In this document: positions 50,838 through 61,306 of the stretch, in pieces
How the letters are laid out: every line of letters begins with the position of its first letter
Position numbering within the stretch: the stretch's first letter is position 1
Assembly: GCF_000512355.1 (NCBI RefSeq)
Contig: NZ_CP004006.1
Location: forward strand, 425,001-489,000
Origin: Legionella oakridgensis ATCC 33761 = DSM 21215
GTDB lineage: Bacteria; Pseudomonadota; Gammaproteobacteria; Legionellales; Legionellaceae
Direction of reading: 5' to 3'
DNA length: 64,000 bases
Position numbers and translations under genes: made by a program
Notes under the pieces: generated by a model
The model's database searches: none
Told to the model about the DNA's origin: nothing
What the model saw: the letters and a program-made list of their open reading frames with translations, nothing else

Positions 50838-53634
50838 ATGAGCAGCAATCTGCAAAAAGAATGGGCCTCTTCCTACCTATCCGGCGGAAGCATGGCTTAT
50901 GTTGATTCTTTGTACGAAGATTATCTAAAGGATCCTAATTCAGTTCCGGAAGACTGGAAAAAAACATTTAATGATTTGGCAAAAGCGGATGGCAAAGGCA
51001 AGGATATTTCTCATCGAGAGATTCGTGATTATTTTCTGAAAAATGCCGATAAGAAAAAGGTGCAAGTCGTTTCTGCAGATGTAAAACAAGCTGAAGTTGC
51101 GCATCTAATTAATGCTTATAGAACTTATGGTCATCTTATAGCCAAGCTTGATCCACTGGAAATGACTGAGCGACCATCGGTTGCCAATCTTGAGCTTGCT
51201 TACCATCATTTGTCTGATGATGATAAAAACGTATTTTTTTGCGGGTAATACTTTTATTAAAGAACGCATGCTTTTGTCCGAAATCTATGAAGCATTGTGT
51301 GAAACGTATTGCGGCAGTATTGGTATTGAATACATGCATATTGCCAATACTGAAGAAAGAAAATGGTTACAACATCAATTAGAATCTGTGCAAGGTAAGC
51401 CTCCTATTGCTTCTGAAAGAAAACTTACCATTCTAAATGAATTAATTGCTGCCGAAGGCTTGGAACGTTATTTGGGCACTCGTTTTGTTGGGCAAAAGCG
51501 ATTTTCGTTGGAAGGTGGCGATGCGTTGGTTCCTGTTGTAAAAGAAATTATCCGACGAGGTGGAGAGCAAAGAGTTAAAGAAATTGTAATTGGCATGGCT
51601 CATCGTGGGCGCTTGAATGTGCTGGTCAATGTCTTGGGTAAAGAACCTAATCAACTGTTTCAGGAATTTGAAGGAAAGATCGACGGTGAACGGACAGGTG
51701 ATGTAAAGTATCACCTAGGCTTTTCTTCTGATTTACGTACAGAAGCAGGTAACATTGTTCATGTGGCTCTTGCATTTAACCCCTCACATCTAGAAATCAT
51801 TGACCCGGTTGTTCAGGGGTCAGCGCGTTCTCGTTTGCGACGGCGCAATGATTTGGAGAAGAAAGATTCTGTTGTCCCAGTGGTTATCCATGGAGATGCA
51901 GCGTTTGCTGGCCAAGGTGTCGTGATGGAAACGTTTAATTTCTCCCAGGCTCGCGGTTATTGTACAGGCGGAACTGTGCATATTGTCGTTAATAATCAAA
52001 TTGGTTTTACCACCAGTAATCCGTTGGATGCTCGCTCGACCTTATATTGTACGGATGTTGCTAAAATGGTACAGGCTCCAGTGATCCATGTGAATGGGAA
52101 TGATCCTGAGGCCGTTGTTTTTGCGACGCAGATTGCGTTTGAATTTCGTATGAAATTTAAACGAGATGTTGTATTGGATTTGGTTTGTTACCGTCGTCAT
52201 GGCCATAATGAAGCGGATGAGCCGTCAGTAACCCAGCCCCTTATGTATAAAAAAGTAAAATCAATGCCAACCGTTCGTGAACTCTATGCCAAACAGTTAA
52301 TTGCAGCAGGCTTAATTAGCGAAGAGCGCGTTGAGACGTTGATGGATGAATACCGGGACAAGCTAGATAAAGGTCAGGCTGTTGTTGAAACCATTAAGGG
52401 AGATTATGAGGGGAAAATATCAGTCGATTGGACACCGTTTATCCATGCAAAATGGACGGACAAGGTAGATACTGGAGTAGATGAGCAAACATTGCAAAAG
52501 CTGTCTAAACAGTTACACACATTACCGGATGGTTTTAAACCACATCCTGTGGTTCAGCGATTGTTAGCAGAGCGGGAAAAAATGGCTGCTGATGAAATGC
52601 CACTAAACTGGGGTTATGCCGAAACGATGGCTTATGCGACTTTATTACACGAAGGTCATGCTGTGCGTTTGTCAGGGCAAGATTCTGCGCGTGGGACATT
52701 TGCTCATCGACATGCGGTTTTGCATGATGTAGAAACGGGTGAATACATTACACCTCTAGAAAAAGTCGCTTCTGATCCCATGAAACCATTTGCGGTAATT
52801 GATTCCGTTCTTTCCGAGGAAGCTGTCCTTGCATTTGAATATGGTTTTGCTGCTTCCGAGCCTAACTCGCTGGTGATATGGGAGGCGCAATTTGGTGATT
52901 TTGCTAATGGCGCACAAGTTGTTATCGATCAGTTTATCAGTTCAGGGGAGCAAAAATGGGGGCGTTTATGCGGACTGGTGATGCTATTGCCGCATGGTTA
53001 CGAAGGTCAGGGACCAGAACATTCTTCGGCGCGACTGGAACGTTATATGCAATTATGTGCTCAGCAAAATATTCAAGTGTGCACCCCAACGACGCCTGCC
53101 CAGATATTTCATTTGTTGCGTCGCCAGGTATTGCGAAAGTTTCGTAAGCCATTAATTATCATGTCGCCCAAGAGTTTATTGCGCCATAAGTTGGCAACCT
53201 CATCTTTGCAGGAGTTAACACGCGGTAGCTTTCAAAATGTGCTTGCGGAGATTGATGAGTTAGATCCGGAAAAAATTACGAAAGTGGTGTTGTGCTGTGG
53301 AAAAGTTTACTATGATCTGCTGCAAAAAAGACGCGATGATAAGTTAAATCATGTGGCGATTATTCGCATTGAACAACTCTACCCGTTTCCTAAAAAAGCA
53401 TTGATTAAGGAATTGGCAAAATATCCGAATGCAAAAACCGTCATTTGGTGTCAGGAAGAACCTCAAAATCAGGGAATTTGGTTTTCTTCACAGCATAATA
53501 TTAAGGATTGCCTGCATAAAGATCATTCTCTGTATTATGCTGGAAGGGGTTTTGCTGCTGCGCCTGCTGCTGGAAGTCCAAAACTTCACGCACAGCAACA
53601 GCAGGAATTGGTGGAAGAGGCTTTACTGGATTAG
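50838..53634 (+). CDS. sucA: 2-oxoglutarate dehydrogenase E1 component, split by a frameshift
   Basis: The thiamine-diphosphate E1 of the 2-oxoglutarate dehydrogenase complex, about 930 residues. The first part (EWASSYLSGGSMAYVDSLYEDYL, start with GGAGA upstream) and the rest, with IGMAHRGRLNVLVNVLGK, VVIHGDAAFAGQGVV and LVCYRRHGHNEADEP (ThDP site), match SucA end to end. The frame shifts at the T7 run 51234-51240; removing one T gives KNVFFAGNTFIKERM. This is the only break in the window that needs a base removed. The gene is needed for a full TCA cycle, so a sequencing error is likely. sucB follows by 61 bases. Confidence 0.94.
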
Positions 53635-53695
53635 TTTTACAGTTGTTCCAGGGCTCTAGCAATTATTAAATTACGTAATAAAAGAAGGTAAAACT

Positions 53696-54895
53696 ATGTC
53701 TATTGAAGTGAAAGTACCTGTCTTACCCGAATCGGTAGCCGATGCGACGATAGCAACTTGGCATAAGAAAGTTGGCGATAAAGTGACTCGCGATGAAAAT
53801 ATATTGGATCTGGAAACGGATAAAGTTGTACTTGAAGTTCCGGCGCCAGCGGATGGAGTATTGAAAGAAATATTATTTAAGGAAGGGGATACCGTTAAAA
53901 CAGGGGAATTATTAGCCCGGATTGAAGAAGGTAGCTCGCCTGCAAAGGATGAAGAAAAGAAAGCAGATACCAAAAAAGAAGATAAATCAGAAGAAGATAC
54001 GTCTGATCAATCTTCCAGCCCTGCAGTCAGAAGGCTTCTGGCTGAGCATGATATAAAGCCAAGTCAAATTAAAGGCACTGGCAAAGAAGGTCGTATAACC
54101 AAGGAAGATGTTCTTTCATTTATTGAGTCAAACCGGGGCAAATCCGCTGAGGTTTCAGCGCCTAAGGAAAAGAGTGAAGAGGCTCCTGCTGGTCTTCGTG
54201 AAGAACGACGTGTTCCTATGTCAAGACTTCGTGCCAGAGTTGCCGAACGTTTGCTACAAGCACAGCACAATGCCGCCATGTTAACGACATTTAATGAAGT
54301 TAATTTACAAGCTGTGATGAATATTCGATCTCAGTACAAGGACCATTTCGAGAAAAAGCATGGCGTGAAATTAGGGTTTATGTCCTTTTTTACCAAAGCG
54401 GTTGTTGAATCATTAAAACGTTTCCCTGCAGTAAATGCTTCTATCGATGAACAGGATATTGTTTATCATGGCTACTATGATATTGGTATTGCCGTCTCGA
54501 CAGAAAGAGGGTTGGTTGTTCCAGTGATTAGAGATGCTGACCAGTTAAGCATGGCTGATCTTGAAAAGACCATTGCCGATTTTGCAGGACGTGCCCGGCA
54601 AGGCAAATTATCTATGGAAGAAATGCAAGGTGGAACATTTACAATAACCAACGGTGGTGTGTTTGGTTCCCTGTTGGCAACTCCCATCATTAATCCTCCG
54701 CAGACCGGAATTTTAGGCATGCATAAAATCGAAGAACGTCCGGTGGTTGAGAAAGGACAAATTGTTATTCGTCCTATGATGTATGTTGCGTTGTCTTATG
54801 ATCATCGATTGATCGACGGAAAAGATTCAGTGCAATTCTTGGTCAGCGTGAAGGAATTATTAGAAGATCCATCACGTTTGTTACTTAATGTATAA
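53696..54895 (+). CDS. sucB: Dihydrolipoamide succinyltransferase (E2 of 2-oxoglutarate dehydrogenase)
   Basis: A 399-residue E2. The N-terminal lipoyl domain has the lipoylated Lys43 in ETDKVVLEV. An acidic/Lys-rich Glu-Lys-Asp linker follows, then the peripheral-subunit-binding domain ([22 protein letters not shown], about 108-140) and the catalytic domain with [11 protein letters not shown]. Ribosome-binding site AAGAAGGTAA. Forms the core of the cytosolic complex with SucA. sucC follows by 17 bases. Confidence 0.96.
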   Translation: MSIEVKVPVLPESVADATIATWHKKVGDKVTRDENILDLETDKVVLEVPAPADGVLKEILFKEGDTVKTGELLARIEEGSSPAKDEEKKADTKKEDKSEEDTSDQSSSPAVRRLLAEHDIKPSQIKGTGKEGRITKEDVLSFIESNRGKSAEVSAPKEKSEEAPAGLREERRVPMSRLRARVAERLLQAQHNAAMLTTFNEVNLQAVMNIRSQYKDHFEKKHGVKLGFMSFFTKAVVESLKRFPAVNASIDEQDIVYHGYYDIGIAVSTERGLVVPVIRDADQLSMADLEKTIADFAGRARQGKLSMEEMQGGTFTITNGGVFGSLLATPIINPPQTGILGMHKIEERPVVEKGQIVIRPMMYVALSYDHRLIDGKDSVQFLVSVKELLEDPSRLLLNV

Positions 54896-54912
54896 ATTAT
54901 AAGGTATATAGA

Positions 54913-56073
54913 ATGAATTTACATGAATATCAGGCCAAGCAGTTATTTGCTAGCTATGGCTTGCCCATTCCCGAAGGAGATGTTGCGCACAGTGTAGAGG
55001 AAGCTTTACAGGTGGCTGCACAGTTATCAACACCCCGTTGGGTGGTTAAAGCTCAAGTGCATGCTGGTGGGCGCGGCAAGGCAGGCGGTGTGAAGCTTGT
55101 GTCCAGTAAAGAAGAGCTGGCGGAATATACCAAATCATTGTTAGGTACAAACCTGGTAACTTATCAGACGGATGAACACGGCCAGCCGGTTCATTCAGTC
55201 ATCGTGGAAGAAACCAGCGACATAGCTCGTGAATTGTATCTTGGGGCGGTCGTTGATCGTGCTTCTCGCCGTGTGGTCATCATGGCCTCAACAGAAGGTG
55301 GGGTTGAAATAGAAAAAGTTGCGGAAGAAACCCCCGAAAAAATTGTTAAAATAACCGTTGATCCCTTGGTAGGCGTTATGCCATTCCAATGTCGGGAAGT
55401 TGGATTCAAGCTGGATTTAAATGATAACCAAATTAAACAGCTTACTCATCTTATGCTGGGATTGGGGAAAATGTTTGTTGAATGTGATTTGAGTTTACTA
55501 GAAATTAATCCCCTAGTGGTTACCAAATCTGGCGATTTGGTGTGCTTGGATGGCAAGATTAATATAGATTCCAATGCATTATATCGGCAGCCTAAACTAA
55601 AGGCGATGAGAGATACTACTCAGGAAAATGAGCGAGAAAATCGCGCGCATGACTGGGAATTGAATTACATTCCTCTTGATGGCGAAATTGGTTGTATGGT
55701 GAATGGTGCAGGGCTGGCTATGGCTACGATGGATGTCATTAAACTCCATGGTGGAGAACCAGCAAATTTCCTGGACGTTGGTGGCGGTGCAACCAAGGAG
55801 CGAGTTAGTGAAGCATTCAAAATTATTCTGTCCGATGAAAAAGTAAAAGGCATATTAGTGAATATTTTTGGTGGAATTGTGCGGTGTGATTTAATCGCTG
55901 AGGGCATTTTAGCCGCAGTTAAAGAAGTTCATGTAAAAGTGCCGGTTGTGGTTCGTCTTGAAGGAAATAATGCAATTGCAGGGGCGGATATTCTTAACCA
56001 AAGTAATTTGAATGTTATAGCAGCAGACAGCTTGACGGATGCGGCTAAAAAAATTGTGGCAGCTATTGCTTAG
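54913..56073 (+). CDS. sucC: Succinyl-CoA ligase subunit beta
   Basis: A 386-residue ATP-grasp subunit, starting [18 protein letters not shown]. It shows [27 protein letters not shown] and the nucleotide-binding [19 protein letters not shown]. Works with SucD to make succinate and ATP (or GTP) from succinyl-CoA. Length is normal. Same operon as sucABD. Confidence 0.97.
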   Translation: MNLHEYQAKQLFASYGLPIPEGDVAHSVEEALQVAAQLSTPRWVVKAQVHAGGRGKAGGVKLVSSKEELAEYTKSLLGTNLVTYQTDEHGQPVHSVIVEETSDIARELYLGAVVDRASRRVVIMASTEGGVEIEKVAEETPEKIVKITVDPLVGVMPFQCREVGFKLDLNDNQIKQLTHLMLGLGKMFVECDLSLLEINPLVVTKSGDLVCLDGKINIDSNALYRQPKLKAMRDTTQENERENRAHDWELNYIPLDGEIGCMVNGAGLAMATMDVIKLHGGEPANFLDVGGGATKERVSEAFKIILSDEKVKGILVNIFGGIVRCDLIAEGILAAVKEVHVKVPVVVRLEGNNAIAGADILNQSNLNVIAADSLTDAAKKIVAAIA

Positions 56074-56131
56074 GCTTGTTTCTTGAAAACATACCCTATG
56101 AGGTTGCTAATTTTATTCCTGAGGCAAAGTA

Positions 56132-57007
56132 ATGAGTATATTAATAAATAAAGAAACAAGAGTGATCTGTCAGGGTTTTACTGGCAAGCAAGGTACTTTC
56201 CATTCTGAACAGGCCATTCAGTATGGCACCCGCATGGTAGGTGGAGTGACACCAGGAAAAGGTGGCCAGAAGCATCTTGATTTACCGGTATTTAATACGG
56301 TACGGGAAGCGGTTGAGCAAACCGGCGCGGATGCAAGTGTTATCTATGTTCCTGCACCTTTTTGTAAAGATTCGATTCTGGAAGCTGCGGATGCTGGCGT
56401 TAAGCTCATCGTATGCATCACTGAAGGGGTTCCAGTACTGGATATGTTACAAGTTAAAGTTTATTTGGAAAATAATACTAATAGCCGATTGGTTGGTCCA
56501 AACTGTCCAGGCGTTATCACACCTGGTGAATGTAAAATAGGCATTATGCCAGGTTCTATCCATCTGCCGGGTAAAGTTGGTATTGTATCGCGTTCAGGTA
56601 CGCTAACTTATGAGGCGGTCAAGCAGACAACGGATAAAGGGTTTGGGCAAAGCACTTGTGTTGGCATTGGTGGCGATCCAATTCCTGGTACATCATTTAT
56701 TGATGTGTTGGAATTATTTGAACAAGATCCAAAAACAGAAGCAATTATTTTGGTTGGTGAGATTGGTGGAACTGCTGAAGAGGAAGCTGCGGAATACATT
56801 AACTCAAATGTAAGCAAACCAGTAGTGTCCTATATTGCAGGAGTGACTGCTCCCCCTGGAAAGCGTATGGGACATGCAGGAGCAATCATTTCAGGTGGCA
56901 AAGGAACTGCAGCAGATAAATTTGCAGCGCTTGAACGTGCCGGAGTTAAAACAGTTCGCTCCCCAGCTGAGTTAGGGGATGCTATTGCTGAAGTTACTGG
57001 GTGGTAA
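56132..57007 (+). CDS. sucD: Succinyl-CoA ligase subunit alpha
   Basis: A 291-residue subunit with the CoA-binding Rossmann fold ([19 protein letters not shown]) and the phosphohistidine loop [26 protein letters not shown] and [16 protein letters not shown] are conserved. Last gene of sucABCD. The next 190 bases carry a G:U-rich hairpin (GGCGGGCAGGA with TCTTGCCTGTC, about 57031-57060) without a clear T tract. Confidence 0.97.
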   Translation: MSILINKETRVICQGFTGKQGTFHSEQAIQYGTRMVGGVTPGKGGQKHLDLPVFNTVREAVEQTGADASVIYVPAPFCKDSILEAADAGVKLIVCITEGVPVLDMLQVKVYLENNTNSRLVGPNCPGVITPGECKIGIMPGSIHLPGKVGIVSRSGTLTYEAVKQTTDKGFGQSTCVGIGGDPIPGTSFIDVLELFEQDPKTEAIILVGEIGGTAEEEAAEYINSNVSKPVVSYIAGVTAPPGKRMGHAGAIISGGKGTAADKFAALERAGVKTVRSPAELGDAIAEVTGW

Positions 57008-57146
57008 CATTTTCTAAATCAGTTATTAAATGGCGGGCAGGAGTGTTTGATCTTGCCTGTCATCTCTTGCATCACCTTGGATATCAATTTCTTCCACTTC
57101 TTGTAGTATTTTGACTAATTAGACAAGCTTGTAAATAAAAAAATCG

Positions 57147-57176
57147 CTGCAAGAGGGTGAAAATAAGCGGTATACT
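57147..57176 (+). promoter_or_regulatory. Possible promoter of pdxH
   Basis: TATACT (57171-57176) with CTGCAA (57147-57152) 18 bases upstream. It lies about 30 bases before the pdxH start and follows the probable end of the suc transcript. Confidence 0.5.
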
Positions 57177-57204
57177 TTAGCATCTGATTTTCAAGAGATA
57201 ACCC

Positions 57205-57858
57205 ATGAATAAAAGCAAATGGAAAACAATCTCGGATATACGCCGTGAATACGGTCATTTGAACTTAAGTGAAGAAAAAATACCGGATAATCCAATTGAA
57301 TTATTTGAAGAATGGTTTACTGAAGTATTGCAGTCAGAGAAAAGTGATCCGACTGCTATGGTGCTTGCAACGGTCGACGAAAGAGGCTTTCCAGATTCGC
57401 GTGTGGTACTTTTGAAAGGCATAGAAGACAGTACATTTATTTTTTATACAAACTATCAAAGTGCCAAGGCCATGCAAATTGCTAAAAATCCATATGCAGC
57501 ACTCAATTTCTATTGGCCCCAAACAGCAAGGCAAGTTCGAATCCGTGGGCGTGTCAAACGGACTACTACTGCTCAGTCTGATGTATATTTCGCATCAAGG
57601 CCGAAAGCCAGTCAATTCAGCGCTGTTGTCTCTCCGCAAAGTCAGGAAATTACAGGAAGAGCTGAACTTGAGCAAAGATTAAATGACTTAATTGTTAACC
57701 ATCAACAAGAAATGGTAGTGCGCCCTGAGCATTGGGGTGGGTATATTATAATTCCTGACGAAATTGAGTTTTGGCAGGGACGTGATAGTCGTCTGCATGA
57801 CCGCATCCATTATTATCGGAAAAAAGGTGAATGGACTCATCGAAGATTAGCGCCATAA
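57205..57858 (+). CDS. pdxH: Pyridoxine/pyridoxamine 5'-phosphate oxidase
   Basis: A 217-residue FMN enzyme that makes PLP. It shows the family features [75 protein letters not shown], and the C-terminal [22 protein letters not shown]. Single-gene unit; the LetE-like gene follows by 125 bases. Confidence 0.97.
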   Translation: MNKSKWKTISDIRREYGHLNLSEEKIPDNPIELFEEWFTEVLQSEKSDPTAMVLATVDERGFPDSRVVLLKGIEDSTFIFYTNYQSAKAMQIAKNPYAALNFYWPQTARQVRIRGRVKRTTTAQSDVYFASRPKASQFSAVVSPQSQEITGRAELEQRLNDLIVNHQQEMVVRPEHWGGYIIIPDEIEFWQGRDSRLHDRIHYYRKKGEWTHRRLAP

Positions 57859-57983
57859 TTTTATTGTCAAAAAAACGTAAATTTTTCCCCTTGAAACGCA
57901 TTGCTGCATCCCTGGCGGTAGAATTGTATCTAAGCGGAATGATTGTGGTTGGACACACAAATTTATTAAGAGGGGGTAGCAGC

Positions 57984-58361
57984 ATGGACAATTTCAATGG
58001 GCTATTATCTGATGTTAAATTGCAATTTAATATTAAGCACCCGAGCTTTGAGGAGTGTTATGCTTTTGGCTATGAGTGCGCATTGGCAGAAATAGAAGAG
58101 GCAGAAAATCCTTTTCCTTCAGGCACAAAAGAAAGTGAACAATGGCTTGAGGGATGGTGGGCAGGGTTTTACGGTGAGCCGCCTATTTATGATCTTTCTG
58201 ATTATCTGACACGCTCTGTCGATGCCGTGGAAAAAGCGGCTAATGATGAGATGTATCATGAGCAGCAAAAGCATAATTTTCTTATTAAAGTATTAGAAAT
58301 CACAGGAGTGATTGCCGTTTCGGCTCTTGTTGGATTTCAAGTTATTGATTTAGTTGCTTAG
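57984..58361 (+). CDS. Small conserved protein, probable LetE-type transmission trait enhancer
   Basis: A 125-residue protein with a soluble N-terminal part (CYAFGYECALAEIEEAENPFPSGT, WLEGWWAGFYGEPP) and a C-terminal membrane helix (about residues 102-122). I start it at MDNFNGLL, preceded by a strong AGGGGGT; the frame is open to 57831 but has no ribosome-binding site. In L. pneumophila the small protein LetE, which supports expression of transmission traits, is encoded next to pdxH as I recall, and this position agrees. The name rests on memory of gene order, not on a sequence comparison. Confidence 0.6.
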   Translation: MDNFNGLLSDVKLQFNIKHPSFEECYAFGYECALAEIEEAENPFPSGTKESEQWLEGWWAGFYGEPPIYDLSDYLTRSVDAVEKAANDEMYHEQQKHNFLIKVLEITGVIAVSALVGFQVIDLVA

Positions 58362-58375
58362 TATTATCAATATCT

Positions 58376-58409
58376 CGGGGGATGAATGATGTCCCCCGGT
58401 TGCTTTTTT
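58376..58409 (+). terminator. Rho-independent terminator after the LetE-like gene
   Basis: CGGGGGA (58376-58382) pairs with TCCCCCG (58392-58398), then GTTGC and a T6 tract (58404-58409). It also separates the convergent SseB-like gene. Confidence 0.85.
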
Positions 58410-58795
58410 CAGCTAAACAGTTTTAAGACCATACTTCGCATTCTTGCCAGTTCACTTGGATTGAATTCCTTGTAAATATCACTGCCAATATTTAAACTCA
58501 CTGTAACTTGTTCACCAAGCCCCTTTAAAAGATCAACACCGGATAATTTAAGTAATTGAATTTTATCTGAAATACCCTGAGCCCATTGATTAAATAAATT
58601 CATGTTGGTAAAAACAGGCAGAAACACTTGATTTTGTTCCTCTAAATAAAGAACTTCCGGCTCTGTGCTACGAGGATTTTTTTCAATAGGTATAATAAAG
58701 TTCGCTTTAATAAATTCCAAGTAAGCTTTATTGGCTTCTTTACTGCTGCCTTCGGCCTTAAAAGCCACAGCAATTGCTTTTTCTAATGCATTCAT
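58409..58795 (-). CDS. SseB-family protein
   Basis: A 128-residue protein of the SseB (enhanced serine sensitivity) N-terminal domain family. It has MNALEKAIAVAFKAEGSSKEANKAYLEFIKANFIIPIE, then EPEVLYLEEQNQVFLPVFTN, FNQWAQ and a hydrophobic C-terminal half (GLGEQVTVSLNIGSD). The molecular role of these proteins is unclear. Its stop touches the LetE-like gene's terminator. Confidence 0.75.
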   Translation of the reverse strand: MNALEKAIAVAFKAEGSSKEANKAYLEFIKANFIIPIEKNPRSTEPEVLYLEEQNQVFLPVFTNMNLFNQWAQGISDKIQLLKLSGVDLLKGLGEQVTVSLNIGSDIYKEFNPSELARMRSMVLKLFS

Positions 58796-59085
58796 TGTTT
58801 TTGACCTGTTTAACTTGCAACCATAGTCTGTGCTTGAGTGGTTTCCTACACTAGGATTTTGAGTATATTTTTGTTTTCACCTGCTTGCCAAAAATATCTC
58901 ATTGCCATAATACTATGGGCGGAAGGTGGATGTGTTTACCTACGTAGCTTGGGCTTATTATACCATATTCTGGATATGAAAAGTACGCTCAATGGTAGCA
59001 TGCAAAAAGAATTTATACCCACTTCATCGATGATAATTTTTAAATGAAATTGAATTTTAACCTGTAATAATTAGAGAATAGTAGG
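58796..59085 (+). other. Intergenic region without a supported gene
   Basis: About 290 bases between divergent genes. A 69-codon open frame (58838-59047) starts with a weak signal and lacks a ribosome-binding site, and I do not accept it as a gene. AT-rich stretches before 59086 may hold the promoter of the membrane protein. No RNA gene is evident. Confidence 0.5.
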
Positions 59086-59556
59086 ATGCGTGCGGATACA
59101 CTATTAAATTGGATATTACGTGGCATTATTTTATTTTGGGCGGTTTGGTTTACCTTGGTAACAGCATCAGATTCAGTAAATCTATTGCAAGTTACTCATT
59201 TCTTATCACCTAATATTCCATTTTCATCACATAATTATAATTTGGTTGTAAAAACACTTCTTGTGTATGATCTTCAGTCACTGGCGACAGGGGCATATTT
59301 GGCAATTATCTTGGGGTGTTTTATTGCCTCCATTTTATTCTGGTGGGCTGTGATTTCACTAAATAAAGAAGTGTCTTATTTGGCTTTTGCCGTAAGTTTG
59401 GCAATAACGGCCATATTTATATTATTTGACGAGTTTTTTATACAATATGAATTTGAGCATCAACACGTGATAAGATTGACTTTTCAAATCGTAACATTCC
59501 TCTTGTACTATTTAATTTCTTGTAAAGATAATGAGAAGTTTGAAACTAAAAAATAG
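59086..59556 (+). CDS. Uncharacterised four-helix membrane protein
   Basis: 156 residues with four predicted transmembrane helices (about 9-26, 60-85, 95-115, 125-142). The N-terminal segment reads LRGIILFWAVWFTLVTASDSVN, followed by a loop of about 35 residues rich in Asn, Pro and Ser. The C-terminus is a charged tail (CKDNEKFETKK). I do not recognise the family. It is preceded by GAGAATAGTAGG. Confidence 0.65.
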   Translation: MRADTLLNWILRGIILFWAVWFTLVTASDSVNLLQVTHFLSPNIPFSSHNYNLVVKTLLVYDLQSLATGAYLAIILGCFIASILFWWAVISLNKEVSYLAFAVSLAITAIFILFDEFFIQYEFEHQHVIRLTFQIVTFLLYYLISCKDNEKFETKK

Positions 59557-59730
59557 TTAGTAAATTATGAGTGGGATCAAAAAAAAGCGCTTCAGATAAG
59601 CAAGATGTTGAAATTGTTGACCATCGCAGTATAATAAATAGCTTGGTCTGCGCTTTTGTTGAGCAATTTTGGACTTTAATTGGAAATAAACAGTCTGTTT
59701 ATCACGGCTGTAAAAGAAATTAGTGGATTT

Positions 59731-61020
59731 ATGAAAACATTTGTTTTATCTCAAGTAGAAAAATTACGTAACAATCAACTTGGTTATGCATGGCTTATTT
59801 GGGGTTTGGCGGCCACGTTTTATTTTTCTGATTACATGGCGCGGGTTGCCCCAGGTGTGATGCATCGTGACTTGCAAATTGATTTTGGTATGAACGAAGC
59901 AGGGTTTGGTATTTTGACGGCTTCATTTTATATCCCATACATCCTCATGCAAATTCCGGTCGGGCTTACTGTTGACAGAATAAGTATTCGCTGGTTATTA
60001 ACCATTATGTCTCTGGTTACGGCCTTCGGCTGTTGTGTTTTTGGTTTGGCCGATGGTTTAATGACTGCATCTATTGGCCGCATGTTGATAGGATTCAGTG
60101 CTGCTTTTGCTTTTGTTTGTGCGCTGCGTTTGGCGACTTCCTGGTTTCCTCCAGTTATGTTGGGGCTTTTGGCTGGTTTGACGCAAGCGTTAGGCATGCT
60201 GGGTGCTGCTGCTGGTGAAGCGCCCGTCTCTTTTCTGGTTGGTGCCGTAGGGTGGCGACACAGCATGTTGGTTATTGCATTTCTTTTTATTGTGCTTGCG
60301 GCATTGCTCTATCAATTTGTTCAAGATAAACCACATGCCAAAGTTCATAGGGAAGCAGAAGCTAATCGATTAAGTATCTTGCAAAGTCTTCGTGTTATTT
60401 TGTCGCATCGCCAGGCTTGGATAAATGCTTTATATGCAGGCTTTCTTTTTGGCCCAACGGCTGTTATTGGTGAAGCAATTGGACCGGCTTATCTTCAATA
60501 CGGGCGCGGTCTTAATGCGCACGCTGCCGCGTTTGCTACGGGATTGATTTTTATTGGTTGGGGAATAGGTGGGCCTTTATCTGGCTGGTTATCCGATAAG
60601 ATGGGACGAAGAAAACCAATCATGATTGTCTCTGCTTTGTTTGGCATTGTTCTTACCACACTGTTTGTTTTTTATCCCAACTTGAATAAAAGTACGGCTT
60701 ATCTGTTATTTTTTGTTTTTGGTTTAACAAACACTGGTGTAGCCATTGCGTATGCAGTGTCAACCGAATTGCACAAGCGCAATGTGATTGGGACTTCCAT
60801 TGCATTTACTAACATGACGTCCATTTTTGTGGGCGCCTTACTTCAACCTTTGGTTGGACGTTTGGTTGATATGGTCTCAGGTGAGCGTGCTTATCATGTT
60901 GAAACGCTTATGCTCTCCGATTTTCAATTTGGCTTGCGTATTTTACCTTTATGTTCTTTAGTGGCCTTAATTTTAGCGTTTGCAGTAAAAGAAACTTATT
61001 GCAAGCCGCTGAAAGAATAG
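59731..61020 (+). CDS. MFS transporter
   Basis: A 429-residue, 12-helix major facilitator transporter. The first helix is LGYAWLIWGLAATFYFSDYMARVAPGVM; the loop 2-3 motif appears as GLTVDRISIRW, and loop 8-9 as GWLSDKMGRRKP. This resembles the Legionella Pht and related MFS families, which transport amino acids or phosphate-type solutes, but the substrate is unknown. I start it at MKTFVLSQVEKLRN; the open frame extends 17 codons upstream. Confidence 0.82.
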   Translation: MKTFVLSQVEKLRNNQLGYAWLIWGLAATFYFSDYMARVAPGVMHRDLQIDFGMNEAGFGILTASFYIPYILMQIPVGLTVDRISIRWLLTIMSLVTAFGCCVFGLADGLMTASIGRMLIGFSAAFAFVCALRLATSWFPPVMLGLLAGLTQALGMLGAAAGEAPVSFLVGAVGWRHSMLVIAFLFIVLAALLYQFVQDKPHAKVHREAEANRLSILQSLRVILSHRQAWINALYAGFLFGPTAVIGEAIGPAYLQYGRGLNAHAAAFATGLIFIGWGIGGPLSGWLSDKMGRRKPIMIVSALFGIVLTTLFVFYPNLNKSTAYLLFFVFGLTNTGVAIAYAVSTELHKRNVIGTSIAFTNMTSIFVGALLQPLVGRLVDMVSGERAYHVETLMLSDFQFGLRILPLCSLVALILAFAVKETYCKPLKE

Positions 61021-61306
61021 TCATAAAAAACGGGTTGTTTGGCTGAGTTGTATTCATAAAAAATGTTTATTACCGATGGTGATAAATTCTATGCTCAATA
61101 AGGGCGTATTTTTATATCTCATATCTTAAATTTTCCTTAATTTTTTGGCATTTACGTGGTTTAGTGACTTGGCCAGATAGTAATTATCGTGTTTTAATAT
61201 CATCTGTTTTCTATCGTAAGTTTTTTACGATATGATGCTATCCTTCTTGCGGTATTTTTATTAAAACCACCGCGATAGAGGGGCCATTACCAAAACGGAG
61301 ATAAGA

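Noticed and set aside
58838-59047. 69-codon open frame between the SseB-like gene and the membrane protein
   Set aside because: No ribosome-binding site, no family match and biased composition; treated as non-coding.
61213-61231. Hairpin ATCGTAA / TTACGAT before the DUF945 gene
   Set aside because: A 7-bp AT-rich stem with a T-rich loop in a non-coding gap; too weak to call as a terminator or regulatory site.
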